From Bacteroidia bacterium (lineage in GTDB: Bacteria > Bacteroidota > Bacteroidia > CAILMK01 > JBBDIG01), in the NCBI GenBank assembly GCA_040880525.1, contig JBBDIG010000014.1, positions 62,001 through 126,000 on the forward strand: a stretch of 64,000 bases of DNA, given 5' to 3'. Shown here one piece after another: positions 9,524 to 17,088 of the stretch. Under the pieces are notes generated by a model. The model worked only from the letters and a program-made list of their open reading frames with translations, searched no databases and had not been told where the DNA came from. Positions within the stretch are counted from its first letter, which is position 1. Each line of letters opens with the position of its first letter. Both the position numbers and the translations under genes were made by a program.

Positions 9524-9970
9524 ATGAAATACTTAGTAGCTCTTTTTACCCTGGCCTTCTCCTATAGTATCGTTATGGCACAGACGAACGGGGAATGGGT
9601 AATGCACGAAACGGTGATGCCTAACACGCAACCTGAAGTAAAAATCCGGTTCGACAAGCAGTTGAATGCCGGGTTAATCACTTTAGAAGAACTGCAAGCT
9701 TCAGAGTACCTCACGGTGGTGGTGGATACCGCAAACCCTGACCAGCAACTGGAAGTAAAAGGTTTTGTTATGATCACCGAGAGCGTTGATGGAAATTCCG
9801 CTTTTTTCAAAATGAACTCAGCAAATTTGGGAGATACCTTTAAAAGCATGCTCACTGAATTGACTTCCGGCTCAAAAATCATAATTACCGAAGTTATTTA
9901 TCAGAATGAAGAAGGCGAAGAAGTGACCATTGCCGAAGGCTCAGGAACATCTATTCTTGTGATTAATTAA
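9524..9970 (+). CDS. Small secreted protein of unknown function
   Basis: 148 residues beginning MKYLVALFTLAFSYSIVMAQ, a standard Sec signal peptide with a cleavage site after the Ala-Gln region. The longer frame back to 9413 runs into lpd and is rejected: the ATG at 9524 is preceded by a promoter-like TACCTTG (9493-9499, one T short of TAnnTTTG). The mature part is rich in beta-prone residues with no cysteines, and I recognise no domain. It ends SILVIN, without a T9SS sorting signal. Its 3' 152 bp occur again in diverged form at 11226-11378, so a paralogue or partial duplication once existed next door. Confidence 0.75.
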   Translation: MKYLVALFTLAFSYSIVMAQTNGEWVMHETVMPNTQPEVKIRFDKQLNAGLITLEELQASEYLTVVVDTANPDQQLEVKGFVMITESVDGNSAFFKMNSANLGDTFKSMLTELTSGSKIIITEVIYQNEEGEEVTIAEGSGTSILVIN

Positions 9971-9998
9971 GGAGGAAATTTTTCACCGCACCTTCCCC
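9819..9998 (+). repeat. Copy 1 of a diverged ~180-bp direct duplication
   Basis: This segment (3' part of the small secreted gene, its stop, and 28 bp beyond) matches 11226-11406 with about 19 differences over 181 aligned positions by hand. The match ends where the minus-strand codons GKVR-stop, the C-terminus of the gene at 11391-12850, are also preserved in this copy (9984-9998). So copy 1 includes the last codons of the downstream convergent gene although that gene itself is 1.4 kb away. Confidence 0.85.
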
Positions 9999-10038
9999 TC
10001 ACTTTTCAACCGGCCAACGTGTGATGTTGATGGCAATC

Positions 10039-10161
10039 TCATGCTTCCCCATTTCGGAAAAGCTCCAGGAGATATCCACCTGGGCCAAAATGTTCATACA
10101 GAGAAACGCCTTCCCGGAAGCTGCCAGAGCGGAGCCATTTTGCAATTACTTTCAATGCCAT
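10039..10161 (-). CDS. Short ORF, probable fragment of a small Bacteroidota protein
   Basis: A 40-residue frame, MALKVIAKWLRSGSFREGV then SLYEHFGPGGYLLELFRNGEA. The pattern of an Ile/Trp-containing helix, then 'GVxLYExxG', then 'LLxLFRxGE' is one I recall from small Bacteroidota proteins annotated as hypothetical; this is memory and not a search. It stops early, and an overlapping frame stays open to 10001 (ending ITRWPVEK), which suggests a frameshifted remnant rather than an intact gene. It lies on the same strand as, and downstream of, the other ORFs of the inserted patch. Confidence 0.35.
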   Translation of the reverse strand: MALKVIAKWLRSGSFREGVSLYEHFGPGGYLLELFRNGEA

Positions 10162-10227
10162 TGGGCGAAAGTAGAATTTTGAATAAAAGACTTGAAGGAC
10201 GATGACAAATAGCCAAATAAAGACTTA

Positions 10228-10779
10228 TCAATTATTTTTTAGCTTCTCAAGTATTTGTATAACCTTATCTTGATTTCTATTAATACGTGCAAATGTTGCT
10301 AATTGATGCGATTGTGAGAGTAGCATTTTTTTATATAAGTTATCTTGGATTTTATAAACACTGTCTATTTTTATATATAATTCTAATAGCTCTCGGTCAA
10401 TATCGCATCTATGCAAATCGACCAGTACTTTCCTAGCAACTGTTTCAGACAAAATTATATTGGGGGAATCCACAAACAAATGTCGGTCCGCCATTTTTAA
10501 ACTATCCACTAAACCTGTTTTAGCTTTGACCCTCATTTCTAAGTCGGTAATTTCATTTTCATAAAATTCTCGCTGGGATTTAAGTTTTGTTATTGCACGA
10601 TCTATTTGATTCTCTTTCAGAATTTCATTTTCTGTTTTAACTAGTTCAATTGTACTGTCCTTAGTTTTGATTTGTTCCTGATGAATGATGTAGGCATAGG
10701 AAAGTATTATCGGAATGCCAACAATCATTATTATGTCACGTATGAGGGTTACAATCTCTTTAAATTTCTTCATAATCAT
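10228..10779 (-). CDS. Membrane-anchored coiled-coil protein, unknown
   Basis: Starting at the ATG at 10777-10779 this gives 183 residues (or 181 from the ATG at 10771-10773). One N-terminal hydrophobic helix (IIMIVGIPIILSYAYII, about 15-31) is followed by a long charged helical region with heptad-like spacing (TIELVKTENEILKENQ, ITKLKSQREFYENEITDLEMRV), so it is likely membrane-anchored with a soluble coiled coil. Its base composition is clearly more AT-rich than the flanking genes, suggesting acquisition. The ATG overlaps the stop of the upstream 56-residue ORF (ATGA), which indicates translational coupling. No family is recognised. Confidence 0.55.
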   Translation of the reverse strand: MIMKKFKEIVTLIRDIIMIVGIPIILSYAYIIHQEQIKTKDSTIELVKTENEILKENQIDRAITKLKSQREFYENEITDLEMRVKAKTGLVDSLKMADRHLFVDSPNIILSETVARKVLVDLHRCDIDRELLELYIKIDSVYKIQDNLYKKMLLSQSHQLATFARINRNQDKVIQILEKLKNN

Positions 10780-10946
10780 CTCTCCTTCAGCAACCACACA
10801 TAGTGGCCACCAATAAATTTATAAGTAAATCCATTCTCCTTCAGCAGATCATAAACCTGTGCCGGACTATAGTCCTCTGAAGGATAAAGCTCCTGAAGCC
10901 TGTCAAAGAGCAAAACCGTTCTCAGCCGCAAATCAGCCGCGTCCAC
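10776..10946 (-). CDS. Small ORF (56 aa) coupled to the coiled-coil gene
   Basis: Reading from GTG at 10944-10946 to TGA at 10776-10778 gives a 56-residue protein: VDAADLRLRTVLLFDRL, then QELYPSEDYSPAQVYDLLKE, then NGFTYKFIGGHYVWLLKER. The frame is open a little further up to a stop near 10980 but contains no ATG. The tidy end (a helix, then a beta-like GFTYKFIGGHYVWLLK) and the ATGA overlap with the next gene argue for real coding capacity, though it may be the C-terminal remnant of a longer protein. Small proteins ending in a 'GxxYxxxxGxYxWLLK' pattern are familiar to me from Bacteroidota accessory or phage-like regions, unverified here. Confidence 0.45.
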   Translation of the reverse strand: MDAADLRLRTVLLFDRLQELYPSEDYSPAQVYDLLKENGFTYKFIGGHYVWLLKER

Positions 10947-11225
10947 TTCATTTACCGGTTCATTACATCTCCAATATCTTCGCTATCATGCCAGGCAATT
11001 CTTCGTGTACATCATCCATAACAGGCCATAATATTCACCCGGAGCGAATCCGGGCTTATTTCACGGACGCCCCTGGCGCTGTGGCCATGGTTCCGTGCTC
11101 TTCAGTAAATCAAATCACGTGTACGGCTCAAAACTACACAAAAAAAAGCCCCGGCAAATCTCTTTACCAGGGCTACTTCCTGTATACATGAAAGATACAG
11201 AAGACTATTCTCTATTCGCTTTCGC
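10947..11225. other. Gene-free remainder of the inserted patch
   Basis: No convincing coding region. A short minus-strand frame reading VMDDVHEELPGMIAKILEM-stop lies in front of the 56-residue ORF, and there is an 17-bp hairpin (CCCGGA and TCCGGG, 11038-11054). The plus-strand frame from 10859 to 11191 has no recognisable features and I consider it spurious. Confidence 0.4.
11138..11174 (-). terminator. Hairpin plus T-tract on the minus strand
   Basis: On the minus strand AGCCCTGG (11174-11167) pairs with CCGGGGCT (11154-11147) with one mismatch, loop of 12, followed by a run of eight T (11146-11139). It would terminate transcription coming from the 11391-12850 gene, about 220 bp beyond that gene's stop, or mark the upstream border of the inserted patch. 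Confidence 0.6.
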
Positions 11226-11378
11226 CAGCAAATTTTGGGAGCTCAGTTTAAAAGCATACTCACGGAATTGACTTCCGGCTCAAAAATCATTATTACCGAA
11301 GTTATTCATGAGAATGAAGAAGGCGAGGAAGTGACCATTGCCGAGGGCTCAGGATCATCTATTCTTGTGATAAATTAA
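11226..11378 (+). pseudogene. Remnant of a second copy of the small secreted gene
   Basis: Encodes the same C-terminal stretch as 9524-9970 (FKSILTELTSGSK, IIITEVIHENEEGEEVTIAE, GSGSSILVIN-stop) with a handful of substitutions (M to I, Y to H, Q to E, T to S). There is no upstream start, no signal peptide, and one extra T at about 11233 shifts the frame relative to copy 1. It is therefore a 3' fragment and not a working gene. Confidence 0.8.
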
Positions 11379-11406
11379 AGCGGAAAACTCTCACCGCACC
11401 TTCCCC
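11226..11406 (+). repeat. Copy 2 of the diverged ~180-bp direct duplication
   Basis: Pairs with 9819-9998. This copy keeps its native context on the right side (it runs into the intact 3' end of the convergent gene at 11391), whereas copy 1 keeps the native context on the left side (the intact small secreted gene). The 1227 bp between the copies (9999-11225) look like an insertion flanked by an unusually long target duplication, or the scar of a tandem duplication with partial loss. Confidence 0.8.
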
Positions 11407-12850
11407 GCCACCCATTCATTGTAGTCTATGAGTTCTTCTTCCACACCTGATTCGGTGGGAAATCGCTGGCCAAAGCTTTTCACGGATTCCTGCACTTTGG
11501 GATCGTGCTTAGGATCCACGGATTCGTTCATTGAATTCAGGACGTTTAAGAAAATGCTTTCCCGTGCAAATTCTTTGGTCTGCAGAAATTCTTCGTAATC
11601 TTTTCCAACTTGCTTCAGGCGTCTGCGGAGGACATCATAGTCTCCCAGTTCATAGCGAATAATGAGTTCGGCCAGTGCGATCTTCATCTTTACTGACGCG
11701 TCCACGGTCTCATATTCTGTCAGTAGATAGAGCCGGTTGATGTGTTGAAAAGCGTTGTAATAGTCCTGACGGATAAAGAGCAGGAGCGCCAGGTTAGTAT
11801 AAATAAATACTTTATAGAAAGAGAAATTCCTGATCTTTTCGTCCGTCTTCAATTTCTCAAGGATTGCAATTGCCTTCTCAATATTCTTACGCGAATAATT
11901 GATCACCAGGGAATTGTAGTAGAAGAAGTAATACTTATCGAATAACAACTGGTTGTATTCCTCCATGCCCTCTTTGAGCTTTTCTGCATATTGCAGCGAT
12001 TCTTCCGTGCGGCCGGTTTTATACAGTGCATTCACGATGTAGGTGAGCATCTGCAATTTATGATCATGGGTGGTTTTGGTGAAAATGCCATCGCGGTAAA
12101 CTCATCGTGGGTGCGGAGCAGATAGTCGGTCAGCGCCTGGAAATCCTGCCGTTGCAGCAGTATCTGGCTTACGGAGCGGTATAGCTTTATCCGGAGCTTA
12201 GTGCTTTTTTGCAGATCCAGCGAGCCTTTATGTTTTTCAATCAGGCTCTCCAGCATTGAGATGATGGATTCATTTTTACCTGAAAGCGTTTGAGAGATCT
12301 TGAGGCGGTAGCTGATAATGGCCAGGAGGTCATCTATCTCGCGCAGTTGTCGCAACTGTCCCCGGTTAGCGCTTCGTTTGGCAATAAAAGTCTCGGGGTT
12401 GATGGAGAGGATTTCGTGAGACAGCCGGATGAATTCTCCATAGATGATGTCAAGGAGTTCATAGTTTTCAAGCTTCTGCGCATATTTTTCCGCCTTCTTT
12501 AAAAAATGCAGGGAAAGTTCAAACTGGTTCTGATTATAATAATACCGGCAAAGTGCGAGCAGGTTATGCAAATAAACTTCTTCGTCCTTGCTAAAGCTTT
12601 GAAGCAGAATGCTCTTGTTAAGGTCTGTTACGAGCCGATTTTTAAGCCTGTAAAATGGATTCTTATCACTGCCTTTGTATAATAATCTGAAAGCTTCATC
12701 ATCACTAAAGTCTTCACCGCTCCTTCGCACCATGTCAAAAAGCTGCAGATCTTTGCGGTCCTGTTGTACATGAATGCGGGCCGTATAAAGCTTGAAATGC
12801 CGGACATCTTCCTTATTCATGGAACTCACTAACCTTTCTAAAATATCCAT
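11391..12850 (-). pseudogene. Helical-repeat (TPR-like) cytoplasmic protein, interrupted by one frameshift
   Basis: Two adjoining frames on the minus strand form one gene: 12850 to about 12095 starts MDILERLVSSMNKEDVRHFKLY, and about 12090 to 11391 continues DGIFTKTTHDHKLQMLTYIV and ends NEWVAGKVR. Together they make about 485 residues, almost entirely amphipathic helices with TPR-like spacing (LHNLLALCRYYYNQNQFELS, LHFLKKAEKYAQKLENYEL), no signal peptide and no membrane segment. The shift lies at about 12088-12100, where the first frame runs off (FSPKPPMIINCRCSPTS) and the second becomes sensible. The site is not a long homopolymer. I recognise it only as a Bacteroidota-type conserved protein of unknown function. 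It may be truly broken or a one-base sequence error. Confidence 0.75.
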
Positions 12851-12916
12851 TGGGATGGTGTTTTTGAAGGGGTAAGATAATAATTTTTATGATATGCAAT
12901 AGTCGGTTGTTTTAAA

Positions 12917-12924
12917 TAGGTTTG
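12917..12924 (+). promoter_or_regulatory. Bacteroidota -7 element (TAGGTTTG)
   Basis: Exact TAnnTTTG match, 28 bp before the ATG at 12953. Confidence 0.55.
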
Positions 12925-12952
12925 TGGAGAAAATATTAAAGCAGCTATCGTT

Positions 12953-13627
12953 ATGAAAAAATCCCTTCTTCTTCCCATTCTTTTTCTGCTGGCCACTCAC
13001 TGGGTCTCGGCTCAAAGCTCTCTTGGAGTAATTGACATACTGGAATTTCCCGCCACCGTCAGATCCGGAGACTCTATAAATTTTATTGCCGTAGTACAAA
13101 ATACAGGGAATGTTACAATTCCCAACGGAACGTTAATCTCCATCTCCATGGCGATAAATGGCGACTTGGATTCGATGGAGTTGGTTGGAATGGATACGCT
13201 CACAGAAGATCTGGATGCAAGTGATACAGTTGAAATACGGACAGATCAGACCATCCGGATCACGGCTCCGCAATACCATATAGGAGGGGTGAATATCATT
13301 GTCGTATGGCCGTCTGCGAATAGCATTCTTACCACGGATTCAGTAACCCGGCAATTTTATGTAGACTATGCCGTAGGGATTGAGGAGAACCGGGGAAATG
13401 AGGCTTTTGAACTTTTCCCGGTGCCTGTTCAGGATAAGCTTTATCTGAATCTTGAATCAGGTGTTGAACTTGAAGAGGTAAGAATAACTGATATGGCGGG
13501 CCGGTTACTATTCAGAACAGAATTGAAAGAGGTTGATGTCCGGACCCTGGCTCCCGGTACTTATATTATAAAGGCTAAACTCAGGGACGGGCAAATCATT
13601 ACAAGGAAATTCGTAAAAGCAGGTTAG
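12953..13627 (+). CDS. T9SS-exported protein with CARDB-like beta domain
   Basis: 224 residues. An N-terminal Sec signal peptide (MKKSLLLPILFLLATHWVSA-Q) is followed by a single beta-sandwich-like domain of about 120 residues (DSINFIAVVQNTGNVTIP, the sort of 'nonlinear, with gap for tension' sequence seen in CARDB/DUF11-type cell-surface domains). From about residue 150 there is a type A T9SS C-terminal domain (FELFPVPVQDKLYLNLES, VRITDMAGRLLF, LAPGTYIIKAKLRDGQII, TRKFVKAG). It should therefore be carried across the outer membrane by the type IX system and either released or anchored. No catalytic residues are visible; a binding or structural role is inference. Convergent with the peptidase gene, 6 bp apart. 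Confidence 0.8.
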   Translation: MKKSLLLPILFLLATHWVSAQSSLGVIDILEFPATVRSGDSINFIAVVQNTGNVTIPNGTLISISMAINGDLDSMELVGMDTLTEDLDASDTVEIRTDQTIRITAPQYHIGGVNIIVVWPSANSILTTDSVTRQFYVDYAVGIEENRGNEAFELFPVPVQDKLYLNLESGVELEEVRITDMAGRLLFRTELKEVDVRTLAPGTYIIKAKLRDGQIITRKFVKAG

Positions 13628-13633
13628 CGCGGT

Positions 13634-15538
13634 TTACCGTCCCAGGTAGTGTACTTCAGCTTTTTTCCCGATCAGGCGGATTGCTTCCGGGTTTCCAACG
13701 ATCCTGCCGTTTTTACCAATGATCAGCTTTGATTTTTTCATCAGCCAGATCTTACCGTTCTCGCCCATATCCAATTCCGAATCATCTTCAATAATCAGCG
13801 TTGCCTTCTTTTCCAACGTTATAGAGCCGCTTTCAGTGAATACAAGCCTCGTTTGGGGAGGCACCTGGTTTTCCCTGATTGCTGTGCCGGATTCATTTAG
13901 CAGCAGCATTTGATCTTCTTTCACCACCAGACTGTCATGCAATCGAATATCTCCTGTCCACCGGGCCGGACGGTCCAGGTCAAAATCGCCATAGCCCATC
14001 CGGAGGCGGACCTGTTGGCTATCCATTTCCAGTACCTCAATGTGAATTCCGCTAATATGAACCACCGGGCGGTCTTTTCGTGTACCATTGCTGGCGGTGG
14101 AAGGATTGGTGCTCAAGCTGAATATATTTCTTCCCTGCTCTGAAGTGAATCCATCCATTTTATCACCAATAAAATAAGGCATCGTATCAATCCCGCTGTT
14201 AATGTAGAGCAGCACTTTGAGAATGTCTTTCTGGCCGACCTTGTCGTCCCCGTCTTTATCCAGCTTCATGGCATCCCTGTCTCCAAATCCGAGGAACGGA
14301 TTGGGTGCCAACCTTAGCAGCGGAAGGTGTTTGGTACCATCCGGTACCGGATGGCGGATGGTATCAGCCAGTGCATAGTCAAAGTTACCGTCAGCCTCTT
14401 CAAGATCCAGATGGTGCGGGCCGTTTTCCCTGGTTTGATGAAATATGTAAAGTCCGGTCGCACCCTGATCCACATTGTTGAATGCAGCCTTATTCGCATG
14501 GAATTCGAGCAGAAAATATTCGTCAGGCACATGCGGCAGGGCAATGCGCGCCATATTGCCCGTGGTAATAAAATCCCGCAGAACCAGCTCTTGTGCCTCT
14601 TGGCCGGGAACCATGTCCACATTGTATTCTCCCCATCCCATATAAAAACGGTCCCAGGCATTTGCCGCATCGCTTGCTGATCCTGAAAGAGCTGCCAGCC
14701 CCCAGGAACTGTGCAGCACGTAATCATTCCCATACCGGTCGTTTACGGAGGCGTAATGATGCCGCGTCAGGAAGTGCGCCAGTTCATGGCGATAGAGGTA
14801 GCGCAGCCCGTTGATGCTGGAATTGTTAACGTTGAGATACAATCCGGAACCGAGGGATCCTGTATTGATGGACAATGAATCATTTAAATGGATCCTGTTG
14901 CCATAGAGCATGGCCACGCCTCCGGAATGGCCGATCCACGTACATTCCGGACAAAGACGGGTAGGCGGCAGGCGGTAAAGGATCGCGATGTTATCAATTT
15001 CGCCATCCGGTTTTTTTCGGTAGTGGCCGGTGCGCTTGTCCTTTCCCCACCGGTCGAAATCGTTCCAGTCCACAAGGCCACTGTCAATTACCTTGCGAAG
15101 GGCCTCAGCATTTGTAGCACCGTATTGTCCGTGTTTGTGATAATAGGAGGGTGGGCTGTCAAGTTGAACCACAAAAGGATAAAATTCTCCCCAGTAGTAA
15201 AATCTCCCCTGTGAAGCTTCCTGAAAATAATGGGTCAGGCTTTTTTCGGGAAATGAATCTTTGCTGGTAGCGAGCAAGAGATCCAGTTCAGGTATCCGGG
15301 TCAGCGAATCGGCCGGCCACATTCCCCTTATTTCCTGTTCTCCGGGAAATTGTACCAGGATCACAAGTGCCTTTAGTGTATCAAAAGCGGGAAGCGAAAA
15401 TCCCTTGCTGGAATCAATGGGCGGGAGTGCAGGCTGATAGGGATAGGTTTTTAAATATTGTTGAGCTGCCGCAGGGGAAAAAATTCCTGTAAACATTAAC
15501 CCCAGAAATACATATCGTATCAGGACAATGAATTTCAT
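13634..15538 (-). CDS. Secreted M6-like metallopeptidase
   Basis: 634 residues from the ATG at 15536-15538, which begins a clear signal peptide (MKFIVLIRYVFLGLMFTGIF, then SPAAAQ); the longer frame from 15676 would run through the divergent gene's start and is rejected. The zinc motif HELAHFLTRHH is at 251-261 and is preceded by a D-N/I-rich segment typical of M6 (immune inhibitor A-like) peptidases that also contain 'ALVILVQFPGE' near the N-terminus (57-67). At 427-449 a DKDGDDKVGQKDILKVLLYI segment resembles one half of a dockerin/EF-hand calcium motif. The last 120 residues form short hydrophobic beta repeats (LVVKEDQMLLLNE, TRLVFTESGSITLEKKA, LIIEDDSELDMGENGKI) like a small beta-solenoid; there is no standard T9SS C-terminal domain. 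Confidence 0.75.
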   Translation of the reverse strand: MKFIVLIRYVFLGLMFTGIFSPAAAQQYLKTYPYQPALPPIDSSKGFSLPAFDTLKALVILVQFPGEQEIRGMWPADSLTRIPELDLLLATSKDSFPEKSLTHYFQEASQGRFYYWGEFYPFVVQLDSPPSYYHKHGQYGATNAEALRKVIDSGLVDWNDFDRWGKDKRTGHYRKKPDGEIDNIAILYRLPPTRLCPECTWIGHSGGVAMLYGNRIHLNDSLSINTGSLGSGLYLNVNNSSINGLRYLYRHELAHFLTRHHYASVNDRYGNDYVLHSSWGLAALSGSASDAANAWDRFYMGWGEYNVDMVPGQEAQELVLRDFITTGNMARIALPHVPDEYFLLEFHANKAAFNNVDQGATGLYIFHQTRENGPHHLDLEEADGNFDYALADTIRHPVPDGTKHLPLLRLAPNPFLGFGDRDAMKLDKDGDDKVGQKDILKVLLYINSGIDTMPYFIGDKMDGFTSEQGRNIFSLSTNPSTASNGTRKDRPVVHISGIHIEVLEMDSQQVRLRMGYGDFDLDRPARWTGDIRLHDSLVVKEDQMLLLNESGTAIRENQVPPQTRLVFTESGSITLEKKATLIIEDDSELDMGENGKIWLMKKSKLIIGKNGRIVGNPEAIRLIGKKAEVHYLGR

Positions 15539-15541
15539 TAA

Positions 15542-15549
15542 TATCTTTG
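15542..15549 (+). promoter_or_regulatory. Bacteroidota -7 element (TATCTTTG)
   Basis: Exact TAnnTTTG match, 16 bp before the ATG at 15566. It lies in the 27-bp gap between the divergent peptidase and DUF4920 genes, so the two promoters must overlap each other or the opposing coding start. Confidence 0.6.
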
Positions 15550-15565
15550 TAAAAAAATTAAAACG

Positions 15566-16099
15566 ATGATGAAAAATCTTTTGATACTCCCGCTGGCAAT
15601 AATGCTCCTGGGCAGTTGCAGCGAACAGCCTACCGAAAATAAAGCCAATCGTTCGGAGAGTTTCTCCGCTGTCCAAACCGGATACGCTGATCAGGATGGT
15701 GAATATTATGGTGAAAAATTCGATATTTCAAAAGCACAAAGTGTTGATCAAATGGTAAAACGGGTTCTCAAAAAAGGCTCCTATCAAACCACCGTGAAAG
15801 GCACAGTAAAGGAAGTGTGTCAGAAAAAAGGATGCTGGATGAAACTGGTGCAGCAAAAGGATGAAGACGTAATGGTAACCTTTAAGGATTACGGATTCTT
15901 CGTTCCTAAGGACATTTCCGGAGAAACCATTTATATGCATGGCACGGCTTCTTTGGATACCGTTGATGTGGCCACGCTGCAGCACTATGCAGAAGATGCC
16001 GGCAAATCACAAGAGGAGATTGACCAGATTACCGAACCGGATGTGCAGATGGCATTCAAGGCGGATGGCGTTTATCTGGAGCGGGCAAAGGAACAGTAG
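15566..16099 (+). CDS. DUF4920 lipoprotein
   Basis: 177 residues with a lipoprotein signal peptide (MMKNLLILPLAIMLLGSC, lipid-modified Cys 18). The mature part matches the Bacteroidota DUF4920 family: YYGEKFDISKAQSVDQMV, then VKGTVKEVCQKKGCWMKL, then VTFKDYGFFVPKD and YMHGTASLDTV. The GTV-x-EVCQKKGCWM segment with its two cysteines suggests a metal- or redox-linked role, but the biochemical function of the family is not known to me. It has its own promoter (15542-15549) and a terminator at 16126-16175. Confidence 0.88.
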   Translation: MMKNLLILPLAIMLLGSCSEQPTENKANRSESFSAVQTGYADQDGEYYGEKFDISKAQSVDQMVKRVLKKGSYQTTVKGTVKEVCQKKGCWMKLVQQKDEDVMVTFKDYGFFVPKDISGETIYMHGTASLDTVDVATLQHYAEDAGKSQEEIDQITEPDVQMAFKADGVYLERAKEQ

Positions 16100-16125
16100 G
16101 TAACAGTGCCTCTTTAATTTTTAAC

Positions 16126-16175
16126 AAACCACTGCGGAGCCAAGATCTGTTCTTGTTTCCACAGTGGTTTTTTTT
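16126..16175 (+). terminator. Rho-independent terminator after the DUF4920 gene
   Basis: AAACCACTG (16126-16134) pairs perfectly with CAGTGGTTT (16162-16170), followed by T to 16175. The 27-nt loop can pair further (GGAGC region with GTTTCC). It lies 27 bp past the stop codon. Confidence 0.85.
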
Positions 16176-16235
16176 GTAAAATTCAATTTTAAAACTGGTT
16201 TAAAATTGAACAGGGCCTGAATTAAATTGGGTGAT

Positions 16236-16243
16236 TAACTTTG
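16236..16243 (+). promoter_or_regulatory. Bacteroidota -7 element (TAACTTTG)
   Basis: Exact TAnnTTTG match, 23 bp before the ATG at 16267. It falls inside the longest frame from GTG 16231 and so decides the start of the downstream gene. Confidence 0.6.
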
Positions 16244-16266
16244 GTTACTCAAAAAATAACTTGCTC

Positions 16267-17037
16267 ATGGAATCCCGCGATACTTTATTGATAGAATTAA
16301 GCTTCCTTCTGCTCAGCCTCTTCTGCGCAGGTTTGGTTTATGCGGGATTGCGGAAGGTGCTGCCACACACATCATTTCCACCCCGCAGGCAGAAGCGGAT
16401 CCTTTTCTCCTATGTAGCCATTCTTCTTCTCTGGATCTCTATCCTGGCGGTATTATCTCTTAGCGGATGGCTCGGCAATTTCGATAGCATCCCTCCACGA
16501 ATGTTTATCGTTTTGGCTGTTCCGCTTTGCACTATTCTTTTTATCACATTTTCCACGGGAATGAATGAGATCCTGCGGTGCACGCCAGGACATTGGCTTA
16601 TCCTCATCCAGACTTTCAGGATCCCCGTGGAAGTATTGCTCTGGTGGATGTTTATCAGCAACCTGCTCCCACTGATGATGACCTTTGAAGGACGAAACCT
16701 GGATATACTGAGCGGTTTACTCGCGCTTCCGGCAGCTTATGTGATGGCCAGAAATTCAGGGCTTAAGAAAATGACCGGCATCGCCTATAACATTGTGGGG
16801 CTGCTGTTTCTGATAAATATTGTGGTAATAGCAGTTTTGTCTTTACCCACACCATTTCGTGTATTTACGGAAGGCCCTTCCAATGCGGTGATGGCTACGT
16901 TCCCCTATGTGTTGCTGCCAGGTATTTTGGTTCCGCTTGCCTATTCCATGCACTTTTTCTCGTTGCGGAAATTACTTGCCACAAAGCCGTCAGCACTGCC
17001 GGAAACGAATAGATCAGCACAAGTGCATCCGGTATAA
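16267..17037 (+). CDS. Seven-helix membrane protein, unknown
   Basis: 256 residues from ATG 16267, chosen because the promoter element lies at 16236-16243. About seven hydrophobic helices (LLIELSFLLLSLFCAGLVYA, ILFSYVAILLLWISILAVLS, MFIVLAVPLCTILFITF, PVEVLLWWMFISNLLPLMM, LSGLLALPAAYVMA, AYNIVGLLFLINIVVIAVL, TFPYVLLPGILVPLAYSMHF). No known motif is visible; the even spacing and the loop 'RIPVEVLLWW' are the most distinctive parts. I know similar uncharacterised proteins in Bacteroidota but cannot name a function. A separate promoter in front of trkA suggests it is not cotranscribed with it. Confidence 0.7.
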   Translation: MESRDTLLIELSFLLLSLFCAGLVYAGLRKVLPHTSFPPRRQKRILFSYVAILLLWISILAVLSLSGWLGNFDSIPPRMFIVLAVPLCTILFITFSTGMNEILRCTPGHWLILIQTFRIPVEVLLWWMFISNLLPLMMTFEGRNLDILSGLLALPAAYVMARNSGLKKMTGIAYNIVGLLFLINIVVIAVLSLPTPFRVFTEGPSNAVMATFPYVLLPGILVPLAYSMHFFSLRKLLATKPSALPETNRSAQVHPV

Positions 17038-17046
17038 AATCCGGGT

Positions 17047-17054
17047 TATATTTG
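17047..17054 (+). promoter_or_regulatory. Bacteroidota -7 element (TATATTTG) of trkA
   Basis: Exact TAnnTTTG match, 34 bp before the ATG of trkA. Confidence 0.6.
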
Positions 17055-17088
17055 CCCCCTTTGTCAAAAAAAATCTGTTGCCTGAAGC

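Noticed and set aside
10859-11191. 110-codon plus-strand frame in the inserted patch
   Set aside because: Overlaps the better supported 56-residue ORF and terminator on the other strand, and the sequence has no hydrophobic core or motif.
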